From Bacteroidota bacterium (GTDB taxonomy: Bacteria > Bacteroidota > Ignavibacteria > Kapaibacteriales > UBA2268), in the NCBI GenBank assembly GCA_009777815.1, contig WRLB01000017.1, positions 1 through 32,185 of the forward strand: DNA of 32,185 bases, read 5' to 3'. The notes beneath the pieces are model-generated. The model made no database searches. It was not told where the DNA came from and saw only the letters and a program-made list of their open reading frames with translations. The position numbers and the translations under genes were made by a program. Below, piece by piece: positions 1 to 7,459 of this stretch (the first letter of the stretch is position 1; the number at the start of each line of letters is the position of its first letter).

Positions 1-440
1 AAATGATGTAAATCTATATGCAATAACTCTCCACTCTTCGACATAATTATCTTTTTACTGTTACTAAAATTCGGATTTGCTGACTTAACACGCTCCAATT
101 TATTCAAGCCATTACGACTGAAAATATTATAAATCGTCGATGAACTTATTTGTATATCTTTGTTCTTAAGAACACGACATATATCATAACGATTCAAACA
201 AAGTTTTCTAAGTGACACAACCTCATCTTCTATTTGCAGGTCTACTCGCCGTGTAGCAAATATAGAACCACGCTTCTGCGGAACTAAAGAACTCATATCA
301 GGATTCTGCTTCCATCTATGATAAATCTTCAGGAAGTTCTGACGAGAAAAGTTATTATACTCACAGAATGCCTTAACGGTCTTAAACTTCTTGCTCGTTT
401 TGTTCTTAATTGCCTCGTATTCTTCAATGCAAAATAACAT
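1..440 (-). CDS. IS transposase, IS481-like, 5' part (runs off left edge)
   Basis: About 146 codons stay open from an ATG at 438-440 to the window edge, so only the N-terminal part is visible. The product begins MLFCIEEYEAIKNK, followed by a helix-turn-helix-like region (KTVKAFCEYNNFSRQNF), a second HTH-like segment (LRKLCLNRYDICRVL then SSSTIYNIFSRNGL), and finally GELLHIDLHH. That last stretch matches the first catalytic Asp strand of the DDE/rve integrase fold as it appears in IS481-type transposases. The other two acidic residues lie outside the window. The reading frame upstream carries an in-frame ATG at 486-488 with a stop at 456-458 between the two; shifting at two A-runs would join them, so the true N-terminus may be longer. 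The family is clear; the exact IS group is less so. Confidence 0.75.
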   Translation of the reverse strand, partial: MLFCIEEYEAIKNKTSKKFKTVKAFCEYNNFSRQNFLKIYHRWKQNPDMSSLVPQKRGSIFATRRVDLQIEDEVVSLRKLCLNRYDICRVLKNKDIQISSSTIYNIFSRNGLNKLERVKSANPNFSNSKKIIMSKSGELLHIDLHH

Positions 441-537
441 TTTTTTGCTAAAGAATTAGAAATAATTTTTTTTGTTGCTTGTTGCCATAATTTATTTACT
501 ATTTATATCTATTTTTTTTATAATCAAAATAAAAAAA

Positions 538-563
538 TGTAAACTAATTAGGTGACTTATACA
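538..563. mobile_element. Possible IS terminal sequence
   Basis: The stretch starts TGTA and ends TACA, and lies about 100 bp upstream of the transposase start, where an IS481-type terminal inverted repeat would be expected. Read from the transposase side it begins TGTATAAGTCACC. The other end of the element is outside the window, so the match between the two termini cannot be tested. Target-site duplication cannot be seen either. Confidence 0.3.
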
Positions 564-612
564 GCAATGACGGTGTAAAATTAAGAGATGATTAAGTAAT
601 TTAAGGAAGATG

Positions 613-1932
613 TTAATCTTTTATGCCATCATATAAATATATTGGAGATGCACCGACTTTACTTGCATCTGTGTTGTCTAATGTTTTTAATTGAGGATAA
701 AGAGATTGATATGTAGTTGCTCCTTCTACATAAGTCCAATCATTATTTCCAAGCAAATTGGCTAATTTTCTGCCAACCATATTCCTTGTTAAATGAGGAG
801 AAACACCAGAAACATCTGCACCATTTACTCCTTTGTGATTACAAAATTGTTTATCGTAATGGCAATTAATAAAAGTTGCTCTTGCACTTTGAATATTGCC
901 AAAAATAGCACCACTTCGCGTATTATGTCCTTCAACAACTCCCGTATTAATGCAATCAATTATAGTGATATTAGTAGGAACAGGAGGCGAGCCATCAGCA
1001 GAAGAAAGTTGATGTCCTATAATTCCACCAATTCCCGCATTATTAGTAAGTGCAGTAAAATCAGATAAAGGCATAAAATTAATATGTCCCGCATTTATAC
1101 ATTTTGTGATAATAGAATTGGTGCTTTGTCCAGCAATACCACCAATACAATACCGATTAAGTCCTGTCGGATTATTAAGTCCAACACAATATATATTTGC
1201 TATATTAAGGCAATTAGTAATAGTTCCAGAATTATTTAAATCGCCAGCAATACCGCCGACATTTACCCAAGTCATATTAGTAGCAGTTCGTAATATTTCA
1301 CCCATATTTATGCAATCAATAATATCAATAAATATTCCGTTTCCAAGAATTCCGCCCGTAGGAGCAACAATATCACCAACGGTAATAGTAGCATTATTTA
1401 TGCAATTTTTAATAAGATTTCTTTTATCACGCGGCAGATATTCTACAAATGCTGCAATACCTGCGACACCGTGTCCTGCTTCGCCGCTTGTATTATTTGT
1501 TCTACCTGTTACATTAATATATCCATCAACAATAACATTTTCTATTGTAGCCCCTGCTATTAAAGAAAATAGTCCTTTTGGCGAACCATATCCTGAACCT
1601 GAAATATTTAATGTGATTTTATATCCATTTCCGTCAAAATTTCCTTCAAATACTCCGCCGTTATGATTAATATCAGTGCTAATCCATCTTGTTCCGCCGA
1701 TGGGTTCTTGTAATCCGATAATATCATCCATTAGCATAAAGTATTTATCATAACTCCAATTATAATTGGGCGATTGGACGGGCAAGTTAATAGAATCTCG
1801 CATTAGATTGATATGCGATATATCATAAATAAGATAAGGATTGAATTGTGTTCCATTTCCGCCGCCGAATGCTTGTGCATTAGTATTTTGCATTGCTAAA
1901 ATAAGAGTAAGTAAGATTAAATGTTTTTTCAT
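613..1932 (-). CDS. Secreted GLUG-motif repeat protein, possibly C-terminally truncated
   Basis: This is a 439-aa protein with a clean signal peptide (MKKHLILLTLILAMQNTNAQ, cleavage likely after Gln20). The mature part is built from GLUG-like repeats: short Gly-rich turns such as GGIAG, GGILG and GGIIG, each followed by a strand ending in Cys-Ile-Asn or Cys-Leu-Asn, repeated about seven times between residues 110 and 360. Such repeats form beta-helical surface proteins whose ligands are generally unknown. The last residues (YPQLKTLDN..SPIYLYDGIKD) look like the point where longer relatives continue into further domains. No T9SS sorting domain follows, and a putative IS end lies about 50 bp downstream, so a truncation is plausible. 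The TATCTTTG promoter box 28 bp upstream supports the start. Confidence 0.75.
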   Translation of the reverse strand: MKKHLILLTLILAMQNTNAQAFGGGNGTQFNPYLIYDISHINLMRDSINLPVQSPNYNWSYDKYFMLMDDIIGLQEPIGGTRWISTDINHNGGVFEGNFDGNGYKITLNISGSGYGSPKGLFSLIAGATIENVIVDGYINVTGRTNNTSGEAGHGVAGIAAFVEYLPRDKRNLIKNCINNATITVGDIVAPTGGILGNGIFIDIIDCINMGEILRTATNMTWVNVGGIAGDLNNSGTITNCLNIANIYCVGLNNPTGLNRYCIGGIAGQSTNSIITKCINAGHINFMPLSDFTALTNNAGIGGIIGHQLSSADGSPPVPTNITIIDCINTGVVEGHNTRSGAIFGNIQSARATFINCHYDKQFCNHKGVNGADVSGVSPHLTRNMVGRKLANLLGNNDWTYVEGATTYQSLYPQLKTLDNTDASKVGASPIYLYDGIKD

Positions 1933-1960
1933 AATTGTAAATTATTTGATTTTATATATG

Positions 1961-1968
1961 CAAAGATA
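1961..1968 (-). promoter_or_regulatory. Bacteroidota -7 box of the GLUG gene
   Basis: TATCTTTG on the minus strand is a perfect TAnnTTTG match and ends 28 bp before the ATG. A -33 TTG element is not obvious. Confidence 0.6.
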
Positions 1969-2030
1969 AGGAATATTTTGTTAGGAAAGTATATCTTTTA
2001 TTTTAATTAAAAAAAGTGTATTTTTGTGTT

Positions 2031-2089
2031 CAAAAAGAATTTTTTTTTCATTTATTTAACAGCAGGGCTTCGGCTTTGCTGTTTTTTTT
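2031..2089 (+). ncRNA. Predicted small RNA, array unit 1
   Basis: The -7 box TATTTTTG lies at 2019-2026; the start is placed 5 nt after it, by analogy with the spacing at the leaderless genes in this window. The shortest insert of the seven has only a weak A5/T5 complementarity. The terminator at 2058-2089 has an 11-bp stem with arm AACAGCAGGGC, a UUCG loop closed by C-G, and eight-plus Ts. About 59 nt. Confidence 0.5.
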
Positions 2090-2118
2090 ATTTATAGGAA
2101 AAAGTGTATTTTTGTAAT

Positions 2119-2206
2119 AGTGTCTTTGATAATCATAAAGATTATAAAAGATCTACATAATTTAATATTTATTTTAACAGCAGGGCTCCGGTTTTGCTGT
2201 TTTTTT
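2119..2206 (+). ncRNA. Predicted small RNA, array unit 2
   Basis: The -7 box is at 2107-2114. The insert contains its own hairpin at 2123-2151: TCTTT, a G/A mismatch, then ATAATC pairing with GATTAT around the loop ATAAA, giving 11 pairs. The terminator at 2176-2206 has a UCCG loop. About 88 nt. Confidence 0.55.
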
Positions 2207-2235
2207 ATTTTATAAAAAAAGTGTATTTTTGTAAT

Positions 2236-2313
2236 GAATTATAAATTAATTTTATAATTTTTCTGTATAATAATCATATTTTAACAGCAGGGCTCCGGTT
2301 TTGCTGTTTTTTT
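2236..2313 (+). ncRNA. Predicted small RNA, array unit 3
   Basis: The -7 box is at 2224-2231. The insert hairpin at 2237-2259 has a perfect 9-bp stem (AATTATAAA with TTTATAATT) and a 5-nt loop. The terminator at 2283-2313 has a UCCG loop. About 78 nt. Confidence 0.55.
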
Positions 2314-2342
2314 ATATATAGAAAAAAGTGTATTTTTGTAGT

Positions 2343-2436
2343 GATATTTTTTAATATTAAGTAAATTATTAAATATTGTTAAATAAAAAAAATTATATCA
2401 TATCTAACAGCAGGGCTCCGGTTTTGCTGTTTTTTT
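2343..2436 (+). ncRNA. Predicted small RNA, array unit 4
   Basis: The -7 box is at 2331-2338. TGATAT at 2342-2347 can pair with ATATCA at 2395-2400, followed inward by T-run/A-run pairing and an inner AATATT pair, so almost the whole insert could fold on itself. The terminator at 2406-2436 has a UCCG loop. About 94 nt, the longest unit. Confidence 0.55.
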
Positions 2437-2467
2437 ATTTTATAAAAAAAAAGTGTATTTTTGTGGT

Positions 2468-2540
2468 GAAGATTTTTTATATATCATAAATATGTTTATT
2501 TAGTTTTTAACAGCATAGCTTCGGTTATGCTGTTTTTTTT
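2468..2540 (+). ncRNA. Predicted small RNA, array unit 5
   Basis: The -7 box is at 2456-2463. The insert hairpin is weak (ATAAA/TTTAT around TATG, 2486-2499). The terminator at 2509-2540 differs from the rest: the inner arm reads TAGC opposite GTTA, with compensating changes that keep it paired, and a UUCG loop. About 73 nt. Confidence 0.5.
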
Positions 2541-2577
2541 ATTTTTTTATTTATAGAAAAAAGTGTATTTTTGTGGT

Positions 2578-2655
2578 AGTGAAATATTTTTTTCATAAAT
2601 TGATAAATTTTATGAATATTTTAACAGCAGGGCGTCGGTTTTGCTGTTTTTTTTT
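2578..2655 (+). ncRNA. Predicted small RNA, array unit 6
   Basis: The -7 box is at 2566-2573. The insert pairs CATAAATT with AATTTTATG around GATA (one bulged base, 2594-2614), with an outer AATATT/AATATT pair at 2583-2588 and 2615-2620. The terminator at 2623-2655 has a GUCG loop. About 78 nt. Confidence 0.55.
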
Positions 2656-2680
2656 ATATAAAAAAGTGTATTTTTGTAAG

Positions 2681-2762
2681 TAATAAAAAAATGCTTATTG
2701 TATATTTTTATTTTTAGCATAATTTATTTTAACAGCAGGGCTCCGGCTTTGCTGTTTTTTTT
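2681..2762 (+). ncRNA. Predicted small RNA, array unit 7
   Basis: The -7 box is at 2669-2676. The insert pairs ATGCT (2691-2695) with AGCAT (2716-2720), and outside that AATAAA (2682-2687) with TTTATT (2723-2728). The terminator at 2731-2762 has a UCCG loop and is followed directly by the promoter of the next protein gene. About 82 nt. Confidence 0.55.
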
Positions 2763-2774
2763 ATAGAAAAACAT

Positions 2775-2782
2775 TATTTTTG
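2775..2782 (+). promoter_or_regulatory. -7 box of the efflux adaptor gene
   Basis: TATTTTTG preceded by an A-tract (TATAGAAAAACAT), the same arrangement as the array promoters, 23 bp before the ATG. The last array terminator lies immediately upstream and would insulate this gene from array transcription. Confidence 0.6.
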
Positions 2783-2805
2783 CATTTCTAAATAAATTAT
2801 CTAAT

Positions 2806-4083
2806 ATGAAAAAACAACGTTCAAATAAAAAAGCAATCATAATTACTATATCGGCTGTTTGCGTAATAGGAATAATTATAGGGGCAATGTTGAGTAATAA
2901 GTCCGATAAACCAATAGAAGTTAGTTTCGGTACAGTAGAAAAACGCACAATAGTCCAAACCGTTTCAGCAACAGGCAAAATACAACCCGAAACAAAAGTT
3001 AAAATATCACCCGAAGTATCAGGCGAAATAGTGCAACTGAACGTAAAAGAAGGAGACGTTGTAAGCAAAGGTCACCTGCTTGCAAAAATTAATCCCGCAA
3101 TTATAGAAACACAATTAGAACAATATAAAGCAATGAAAAATGCTGCAAAAGAAAATGTTGTTTCTATAAAAGTGCAACTTGATAATTTAGAAATTGAACT
3201 AAATAGAGCAAAAGAACTTTATAGCAAAAATGTAATTTCAAAACAAGAATTAGATAAAGCACAAGCCAATTATGATGCAACTAATGCTAATTATAATGCC
3301 CAAGTTGCTCAATTAGAAAATGCAACCGCAACACTAAAACAAATAGAAACAGAAGCGAAAAAAACTACTATTTTTGCTCCAATAGACGGCGTTGTTACTT
3401 CTTTGCTCGTGGAAAAAGGCGAACGAGTTGTGGGAACTAATATGATGAGCGGAACTGAAATGATGACAGTATCTGATTTAGGTATAATGAATGCTGAAGT
3501 GGATGTAGATGAAAACGATATTGTGTTAGTTAAGATTGGCGATACAGCAAATATAGAAATTGATGCTATTCCTAATAAAGTTTTTAAGGGCGTTGTTATT
3601 GAAGTTGGGCATTCTGCTTCTAATAATACGGGGATGAGTGCTACAAACCAAACTACTACTTTCGGTGTAAAAATTAGGTTAATTGATGTAGCAAACGAAC
3701 TCCGTCCTGGTATGAGTTGCAACGTTGAGATAGAAACTACAACACGCCAAAACGTTTTGTCTGTTCCTTTACAATCAGTAACTACGCGTGAAATAGAACT
3801 AAAATCCGATGCTATTATAACTGCCGAAGAAGATTTTGCAAGTCCTACAAAAGAAACAACTGCTTTTGGAAATAAAACTCCCAAGACAATTATTTTTGTC
3901 AAAGACGGCGACACAGCAAAACAAAAAGAAATTGAAATAGGTATAAGCAATATCGGTTATATAGAAGTAATTTCAGGTTTAGAAGAAGGTGAAGTAGTTA
4001 TTACGGGTAGTTATCAAGCAGTTAGCAAATTGCTATCTGACGGCACGAAAATAAAAGAAGAAGTTATTGTTTCTAAAAAATAG
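2806..4083 (+). CDS. HlyD/MacA-family periplasmic adaptor subunit of an efflux pump
   Basis: A 425-aa membrane-fusion protein. One N-terminal membrane anchor (about residues 8-31) is followed by the first lipoyl-like half (SATGKIQPETKVKISPEVSGEIVQLNVKEGDVVSKG), a long alpha-helical hairpin rich in Gln, Glu and Lys (about 98-185), the second lipoyl half (TTIFAPIDGVVTSLLVEKGERV), and beta-barrel and membrane-proximal domains (ELRPGMSCNVEIE...VLSVPLQSV). These adaptors link an inner-membrane ABC or RND transporter to an outer-membrane channel. MacA-like members usually sit next to the ABC permease MacB and a TolC-like gene; neither follows here, because the next gene is convergent. The substrate cannot be told. 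It begins right after the small-RNA array. Confidence 0.88.
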   Translation: MKKQRSNKKAIIITISAVCVIGIIIGAMLSNKSDKPIEVSFGTVEKRTIVQTVSATGKIQPETKVKISPEVSGEIVQLNVKEGDVVSKGHLLAKINPAIIETQLEQYKAMKNAAKENVVSIKVQLDNLEIELNRAKELYSKNVISKQELDKAQANYDATNANYNAQVAQLENATATLKQIETEAKKTTIFAPIDGVVTSLLVEKGERVVGTNMMSGTEMMTVSDLGIMNAEVDVDENDIVLVKIGDTANIEIDAIPNKVFKGVVIEVGHSASNNTGMSATNQTTTFGVKIRLIDVANELRPGMSCNVEIETTTRQNVLSVPLQSVTTREIELKSDAIITAEEDFASPTKETTAFGNKTPKTIIFVKDGDTAKQKEIEIGISNIGYIEVISGLEEGEVVITGSYQAVSKLLSDGTKIKEEVIVSKK

Positions 4084-4087
4084 TTTT

Positions 4088-4115
4088 TGCTGAATTTATT
4101 TCGGTATCTACTCAT
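4088..4115 (+). repeat. REP-like palindrome, copy 1
   Basis: TGCTGAATTTATTTCGG followed by TATCTACTCAT, a degenerate copy of the intergenic element also found at 20656, 25422, 25463, 26498, 28871 and 32149. Confidence 0.55.
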
Positions 4116-4123
4116 TTACAATA

Positions 4124-4158
4124 AAAAAAAAGGCAGAAACTAAAAGCCCTGCCTTTTT
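4124..4158. terminator. Bidirectional terminator between convergent genes
   Basis: AAAAAGGCAG at 4127-4136 pairs perfectly with CTGCCTTTTT at 4149-4158 around a 12-nt loop. The A-run and T-run make it a rho-independent terminator on both strands, serving the adaptor gene and the GT117 gene. Confidence 0.85.
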
Positions 4159-4175
4159 GTAGTTTTAAACTGATA

Positions 4176-7100
4176 TTATCTAATTGCTATAATACCATCG
4201 GTGTTAGGTTTTATACCTAATAGTTCTTCAACTTCTTCTTTTTTGGATACAATGCTACCCATTAAATACATAGCAAACATATCTTCGCTTTCATTATAAT
4301 TTTTCTCAATCGTGTTGATTGTATTTAGTGCTTCGTTATAATTTTTTTCTGCAATATGTTTGTCTACAATTAGTAGTTCAGCAGACAATTTTAATGATGC
4401 CGATGTGTATGCTAATTGTGTTGCTTCGTTAGCATTTCCTGATTCTTGGTAATATCTAACCCATTGTTCCATTTTTTCTGTGAGTTGTTCTAATTTTATT
4501 TTTGCACTTTCGTAGTCGCCCAGTAGAACATAAGCATCGGATGCACAGCGATGAGGACCGTACCATCTTCCCATAAGTTCGTATTGTGAATATGGGTCTA
4601 ATCTTGGATTTTGGATTTGTTCTTCTGCAGATTTAACGACTTTTTGAGCATATTTTTGTGTTTTTTCTTCATTGCCGCACATACTATATATTTCGGCTAC
4701 ACGATATTCTATATCTAAAGATTGCGGGAACTTTTCTAACGGAACGTTTTCTAAATAAGTATCTAAAACTTTTTCTGCAAGTTCAAAATCTCCTTTAGTT
4801 TCTGCAAGATACATAGCATAACTGACATAAATATCAGGGTAGGTCATCATAACCGTCCTTCTATCTGTTTCATTATATGTTATTTTAGGATTGTTTAGAT
4901 TCCTTAATTTTATTTCATATTTTGGAGTTAATGAAATTTCGTCAGTGTTATTTACGTTAAGTAGTATTTGGTTCATTACTTCTTCATTGAAAGAATATCT
5001 GCTGTTATGATTTGGCTGCGGAATAGGACATATTCTACTACAGAATCCTTCTAAACGCAAGTAATTTTCTAAACCTGCCATTGCACCTTTACCTGCTGAA
5101 TTAATGAAGTATAATGGTCTTTCAAAATTGCTTGCTAAAATAATTTCTCTAATTAATTTATCATTTACTCCGAAGAAATATATAGGATTTCCTTTTTCGT
5201 CTTGCTGGTTTTCTTTACCTATGAAAGTAATAGTAACTTCACCTTTATCTATTATATCTTGTGGCGCTCCGAATGCTTTAAGGATTTCAGGACGCACTTT
5301 AATTACATCTGTTTTAGCAGGTCCGAACTCGTATCTAAACTTTCCTTCTGCTTCTTCATCGCCTGTTAATTGGCTATCAGGAATATTTAATGCGACTTTT
5401 TTAGCACCCCAAGGTTCTCTATTTTTTAGTTCATTAATATACCAAAGCGTTTGCCCTAATGATAGATTACAAACTCTAATATCTCTACGAACACCTTCTA
5501 CATCCTGCATATACCAAACAGGGAATGTATCGTTGTCGCCATTAGTAAATAGTATTGCATCTTCCTCGCAAGATTGCAAAACATTATACGCATAATCGAA
5601 AGGCAACCAATTACCTGCTCTACCATATACATAATAATTGCTTGCAAGCATATTAATAGGCACAAGAAGTGTAGAGGCAATTAACACAACTGCGACAATA
5701 GCAGTAGATTTTGCTTTCTTACTTAAAGCATCTATTATTCCGTAAGTTCCAAGCCCCATCCATAATCCCCATATCATATATGAAGCAACGTAGAAATAAT
5801 CTCTTTCTCTTGGTTGCGGGTTTTGTTGGTTTTGGAATAATGCTGTTAATACGCCTGTCACAATAAACATAGCAAAAAATATTAAGGCATATTTCGGATC
5901 CCTTCTAAATTGGAAAAACAGACCTATCAATCCAAACAATAACGGCAATGCAAAATATCTAACAGGATATACATCTTCATTACCTGTTTTATAGTTTGCT
6001 GCTTTAACTTTTGGAGAGTTCGGACTATCAAACCAAGCGACTCCTTCGTCTTGAACATCGCTCATCCTTCCGACAAAGTTCCACAAGAAATAGCGCCAAT
6101 ACATATGATTTGCTTGGTATTTTAACATATAATTTATTTCTCCCGAAGTATTAATGTTATCCCAATCTTGAGCATATATTTGGGAGCCATCTTTTCTTGA
6201 AACGATTTTACGGCTTGGTGGATTCCAGATACCATATAAATAATTTCCGTGTTCATCTTGTTCGTTGTGCCGTCTTACAAAGTAATCTTCTGTTTGATAG
6301 CGTCTTGGCCACATCGGTGCATCCCCATATTGTTCTCTACCTATATATGCTGCAAGTTGCCTCATATTTTTAGGAGTATTTTCATTCATTGGTGGATTTG
6401 AATTTGACCTTATTACAACGTGAGCAAAAACTGAAAACGCAAATACTACGGATAATAACGACATAGTAATTAGTGCAGGAACTGGTTTCTTTTTCCAAAC
6501 AGACCAGCCAAACAGCACAGCAACTCCTACAATACATAGTATAGTAAATATCGTTAAAGGTAAACTATCTTGGATTTTAAACTCCATCGCTTCGCTTCTA
6601 CCCATTGTGTGTCCTGCTAAATACGCAGGCAAGCCCTGAGCCAACATATCAATTACAATAACATACATCAATATACCTAATATTGCCATTATTATAAATG
6701 ATTTCGGCGTTACTTCATATTTGCGGAAATATACAATCAATACTAATCCAAATAGCACCAGCATTGCAAGTAAGTGAATACCCATAGCAAGCGCCGTTAG
6801 ATATACACTCAAAATTAGATATTTCTCGTTTCCTTCTTCATCTGCTACTTCTGTCCATCTCATCAGTAGATATAGAACAGCAGCAACATTTAAAGTTCCC
6901 ATAGCATACACTTCCGATTCAACGCCGTTAAACCAAAATGTAGCACTAAAACCAAACGCAATCGCTCCCACAAAAGCCGAACCATAAACGGTTAACGCAT
7001 CAGCAAGCGATTCTATTGGATTTTTACGTAAATTTTTGATAACAATTACCGTTATCAAATATAAAAACATTACCGTTAAGGCACTGGCTACAACACTCAT

Positions 7101-7346
7101 CATATTGCCCTGAAAACCTAAATTGCCAAACGGTATAAGAACTTGAACTACCCCACCAATTATAGAAAATAGCGGAGCGCCCGGCGGATGAGGAACTTGC
7201 TGCCAAGTCATCATACCTAAAAATTCGCCACAATCCCAAAAAGGAACTGACGGCTGGACTGTCATCGTAAATATGACTAACACTATCAAAAAACTAAGAG
7301 CAGTAAATACTCTATGCATCATTTTGAAATTAATGTTTTTTTCCAT
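4176..7346 (-). CDS. GT117-family (DUF2723) membrane glycosyltransferase with TPR-like tail
   Basis: A 1056-aa protein of the DUF2723 family, classed as glycosyltransferase family 117 and distantly related to protein O-mannosyltransferases. After an N-terminal membrane helix comes the family signature WDCGEF (residues 37-42; Asp38 and Glu41 are the likely catalytic acids in the first periplasmic loop) and HPPGAP (53-58). About ten hydrophobic segments follow to about residue 590. The rest is soluble: a region with FTNGDNDTFPVWYMQDV, then helical TPR-like pairs from about 860 to 1040. It probably moves a lipid-linked sugar to an envelope acceptor; donor and acceptor are unknown. It is divergent from the tamB-like gene with overlapping promoter boxes, and ends at a bidirectional terminator. 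Confidence 0.85.
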   Translation of the reverse strand: MEKNINFKMMHRVFTALSFLIVLVIFTMTVQPSVPFWDCGEFLGMMTWQQVPHPPGAPLFSIIGGVVQVLIPFGNLGFQGNMMSVVASALTVMFLYLITVIVIKNLRKNPIESLADALTVYGSAFVGAIAFGFSATFWFNGVESEVYAMGTLNVAAVLYLLMRWTEVADEEGNEKYLILSVYLTALAMGIHLLAMLVLFGLVLIVYFRKYEVTPKSFIIMAILGILMYVIVIDMLAQGLPAYLAGHTMGRSEAMEFKIQDSLPLTIFTILCIVGVAVLFGWSVWKKKPVPALITMSLLSVVFAFSVFAHVVIRSNSNPPMNENTPKNMRQLAAYIGREQYGDAPMWPRRYQTEDYFVRRHNEQDEHGNYLYGIWNPPSRKIVSRKDGSQIYAQDWDNINTSGEINYMLKYQANHMYWRYFLWNFVGRMSDVQDEGVAWFDSPNSPKVKAANYKTGNEDVYPVRYFALPLLFGLIGLFFQFRRDPKYALIFFAMFIVTGVLTALFQNQQNPQPRERDYFYVASYMIWGLWMGLGTYGIIDALSKKAKSTAIVAVVLIASTLLVPINMLASNYYVYGRAGNWLPFDYAYNVLQSCEEDAILFTNGDNDTFPVWYMQDVEGVRRDIRVCNLSLGQTLWYINELKNREPWGAKKVALNIPDSQLTGDEEAEGKFRYEFGPAKTDVIKVRPEILKAFGAPQDIIDKGEVTITFIGKENQQDEKGNPIYFFGVNDKLIREIILASNFERPLYFINSAGKGAMAGLENYLRLEGFCSRICPIPQPNHNSRYSFNEEVMNQILLNVNNTDEISLTPKYEIKLRNLNNPKITYNETDRRTVMMTYPDIYVSYAMYLAETKGDFELAEKVLDTYLENVPLEKFPQSLDIEYRVAEIYSMCGNEEKTQKYAQKVVKSAEEQIQNPRLDPYSQYELMGRWYGPHRCASDAYVLLGDYESAKIKLEQLTEKMEQWVRYYQESGNANEATQLAYTSASLKLSAELLIVDKHIAEKNYNEALNTINTIEKNYNESEDMFAMYLMGSIVSKKEEVEELLGIKPNTDGIIAIR

Positions 7347-7432
7347 TGATTAAAACCTATATGTATAATTTAAAAAATCTATATAATTTCATTTTAAAAT
7401 ATGCAAAATAACTTTTTTAAAATAAAATTCAC

Positions 7433-7440
7433 TATATTTG
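7433..7440 (+). promoter_or_regulatory. -7 box of the tamB-like gene
   Basis: TATATTTG is a perfect TAnnTTTG match ending 19 bp before the ATG. It abuts the -7 box of the divergent GT117 gene. Confidence 0.6.
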
Positions 7441-7448
7441 CAAAAATA
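7441..7448 (-). promoter_or_regulatory. -7 box of the GT117 gene
   Basis: TATTTTTG on the minus strand lies directly against the tamB box, together reading TATATTTGCAAAAATA on the plus strand. It would give a leader of about 90 nt. A weaker alternative, TATTTTG, is at 7404-7410. Confidence 0.45.
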
Positions 7449-7459
7449 ACTAATAATGT

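Larger units (their letters stand above)
2011..2762 (+). repeat. Seven-unit promoter / variable insert / terminator array
   Basis: The 750-bp gap between two divergent genes is filled by seven cassettes in one direction. Each has AAAAAGTGTATTTTTGT (starting at 2011, 2099, 2216, 2323, 2448, 2558 and 2661), then a variable AT-rich insert of about 30-65 bp, then a hairpin with arms AACAGCA and TGCTGTT plus a T-run (starting at 2058, 2176, 2283, 2406, 2509, 2623 and 2731). Spacing between successive promoter boxes is 88-125 bp. The box contains TATTTTTG, the same -7 element seen at several protein genes here. No ORF or cas gene is associated. The layout is read directly from the sequence; that each unit is a small-RNA gene is inferred. 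Confidence 0.8.

Noticed and set aside
1106-1666. 186-aa plus-strand open frame
   Set aside because: Antisense to the GLUG repeats, with no promoter box or family likeness; the minus strand has a signal peptide and motifs.
2011-2762. CRISPR array
   Set aside because: The repeated parts are a promoter box and a terminator hairpin, not one repeat; insert length varies widely (about 30-65 bp) and inserts are self-complementary; no cas genes.
2011-2762. Integron attC cassette array
   Set aside because: No GTTRRRY-type core sites, no cassette ORFs and no integrase; the hairpins end in T-runs as terminators do.
2724-3068. 114-aa minus-strand open frame over the adaptor start
   Set aside because: It overlaps the adaptor's membrane anchor and the array's last terminator in antisense and resembles nothing.
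3309-3950. 213-aa minus-strand open frame
   Set aside because: Antisense of the adaptor's coiled-coil and barrel region; Ser- and Val-rich shadow composition.
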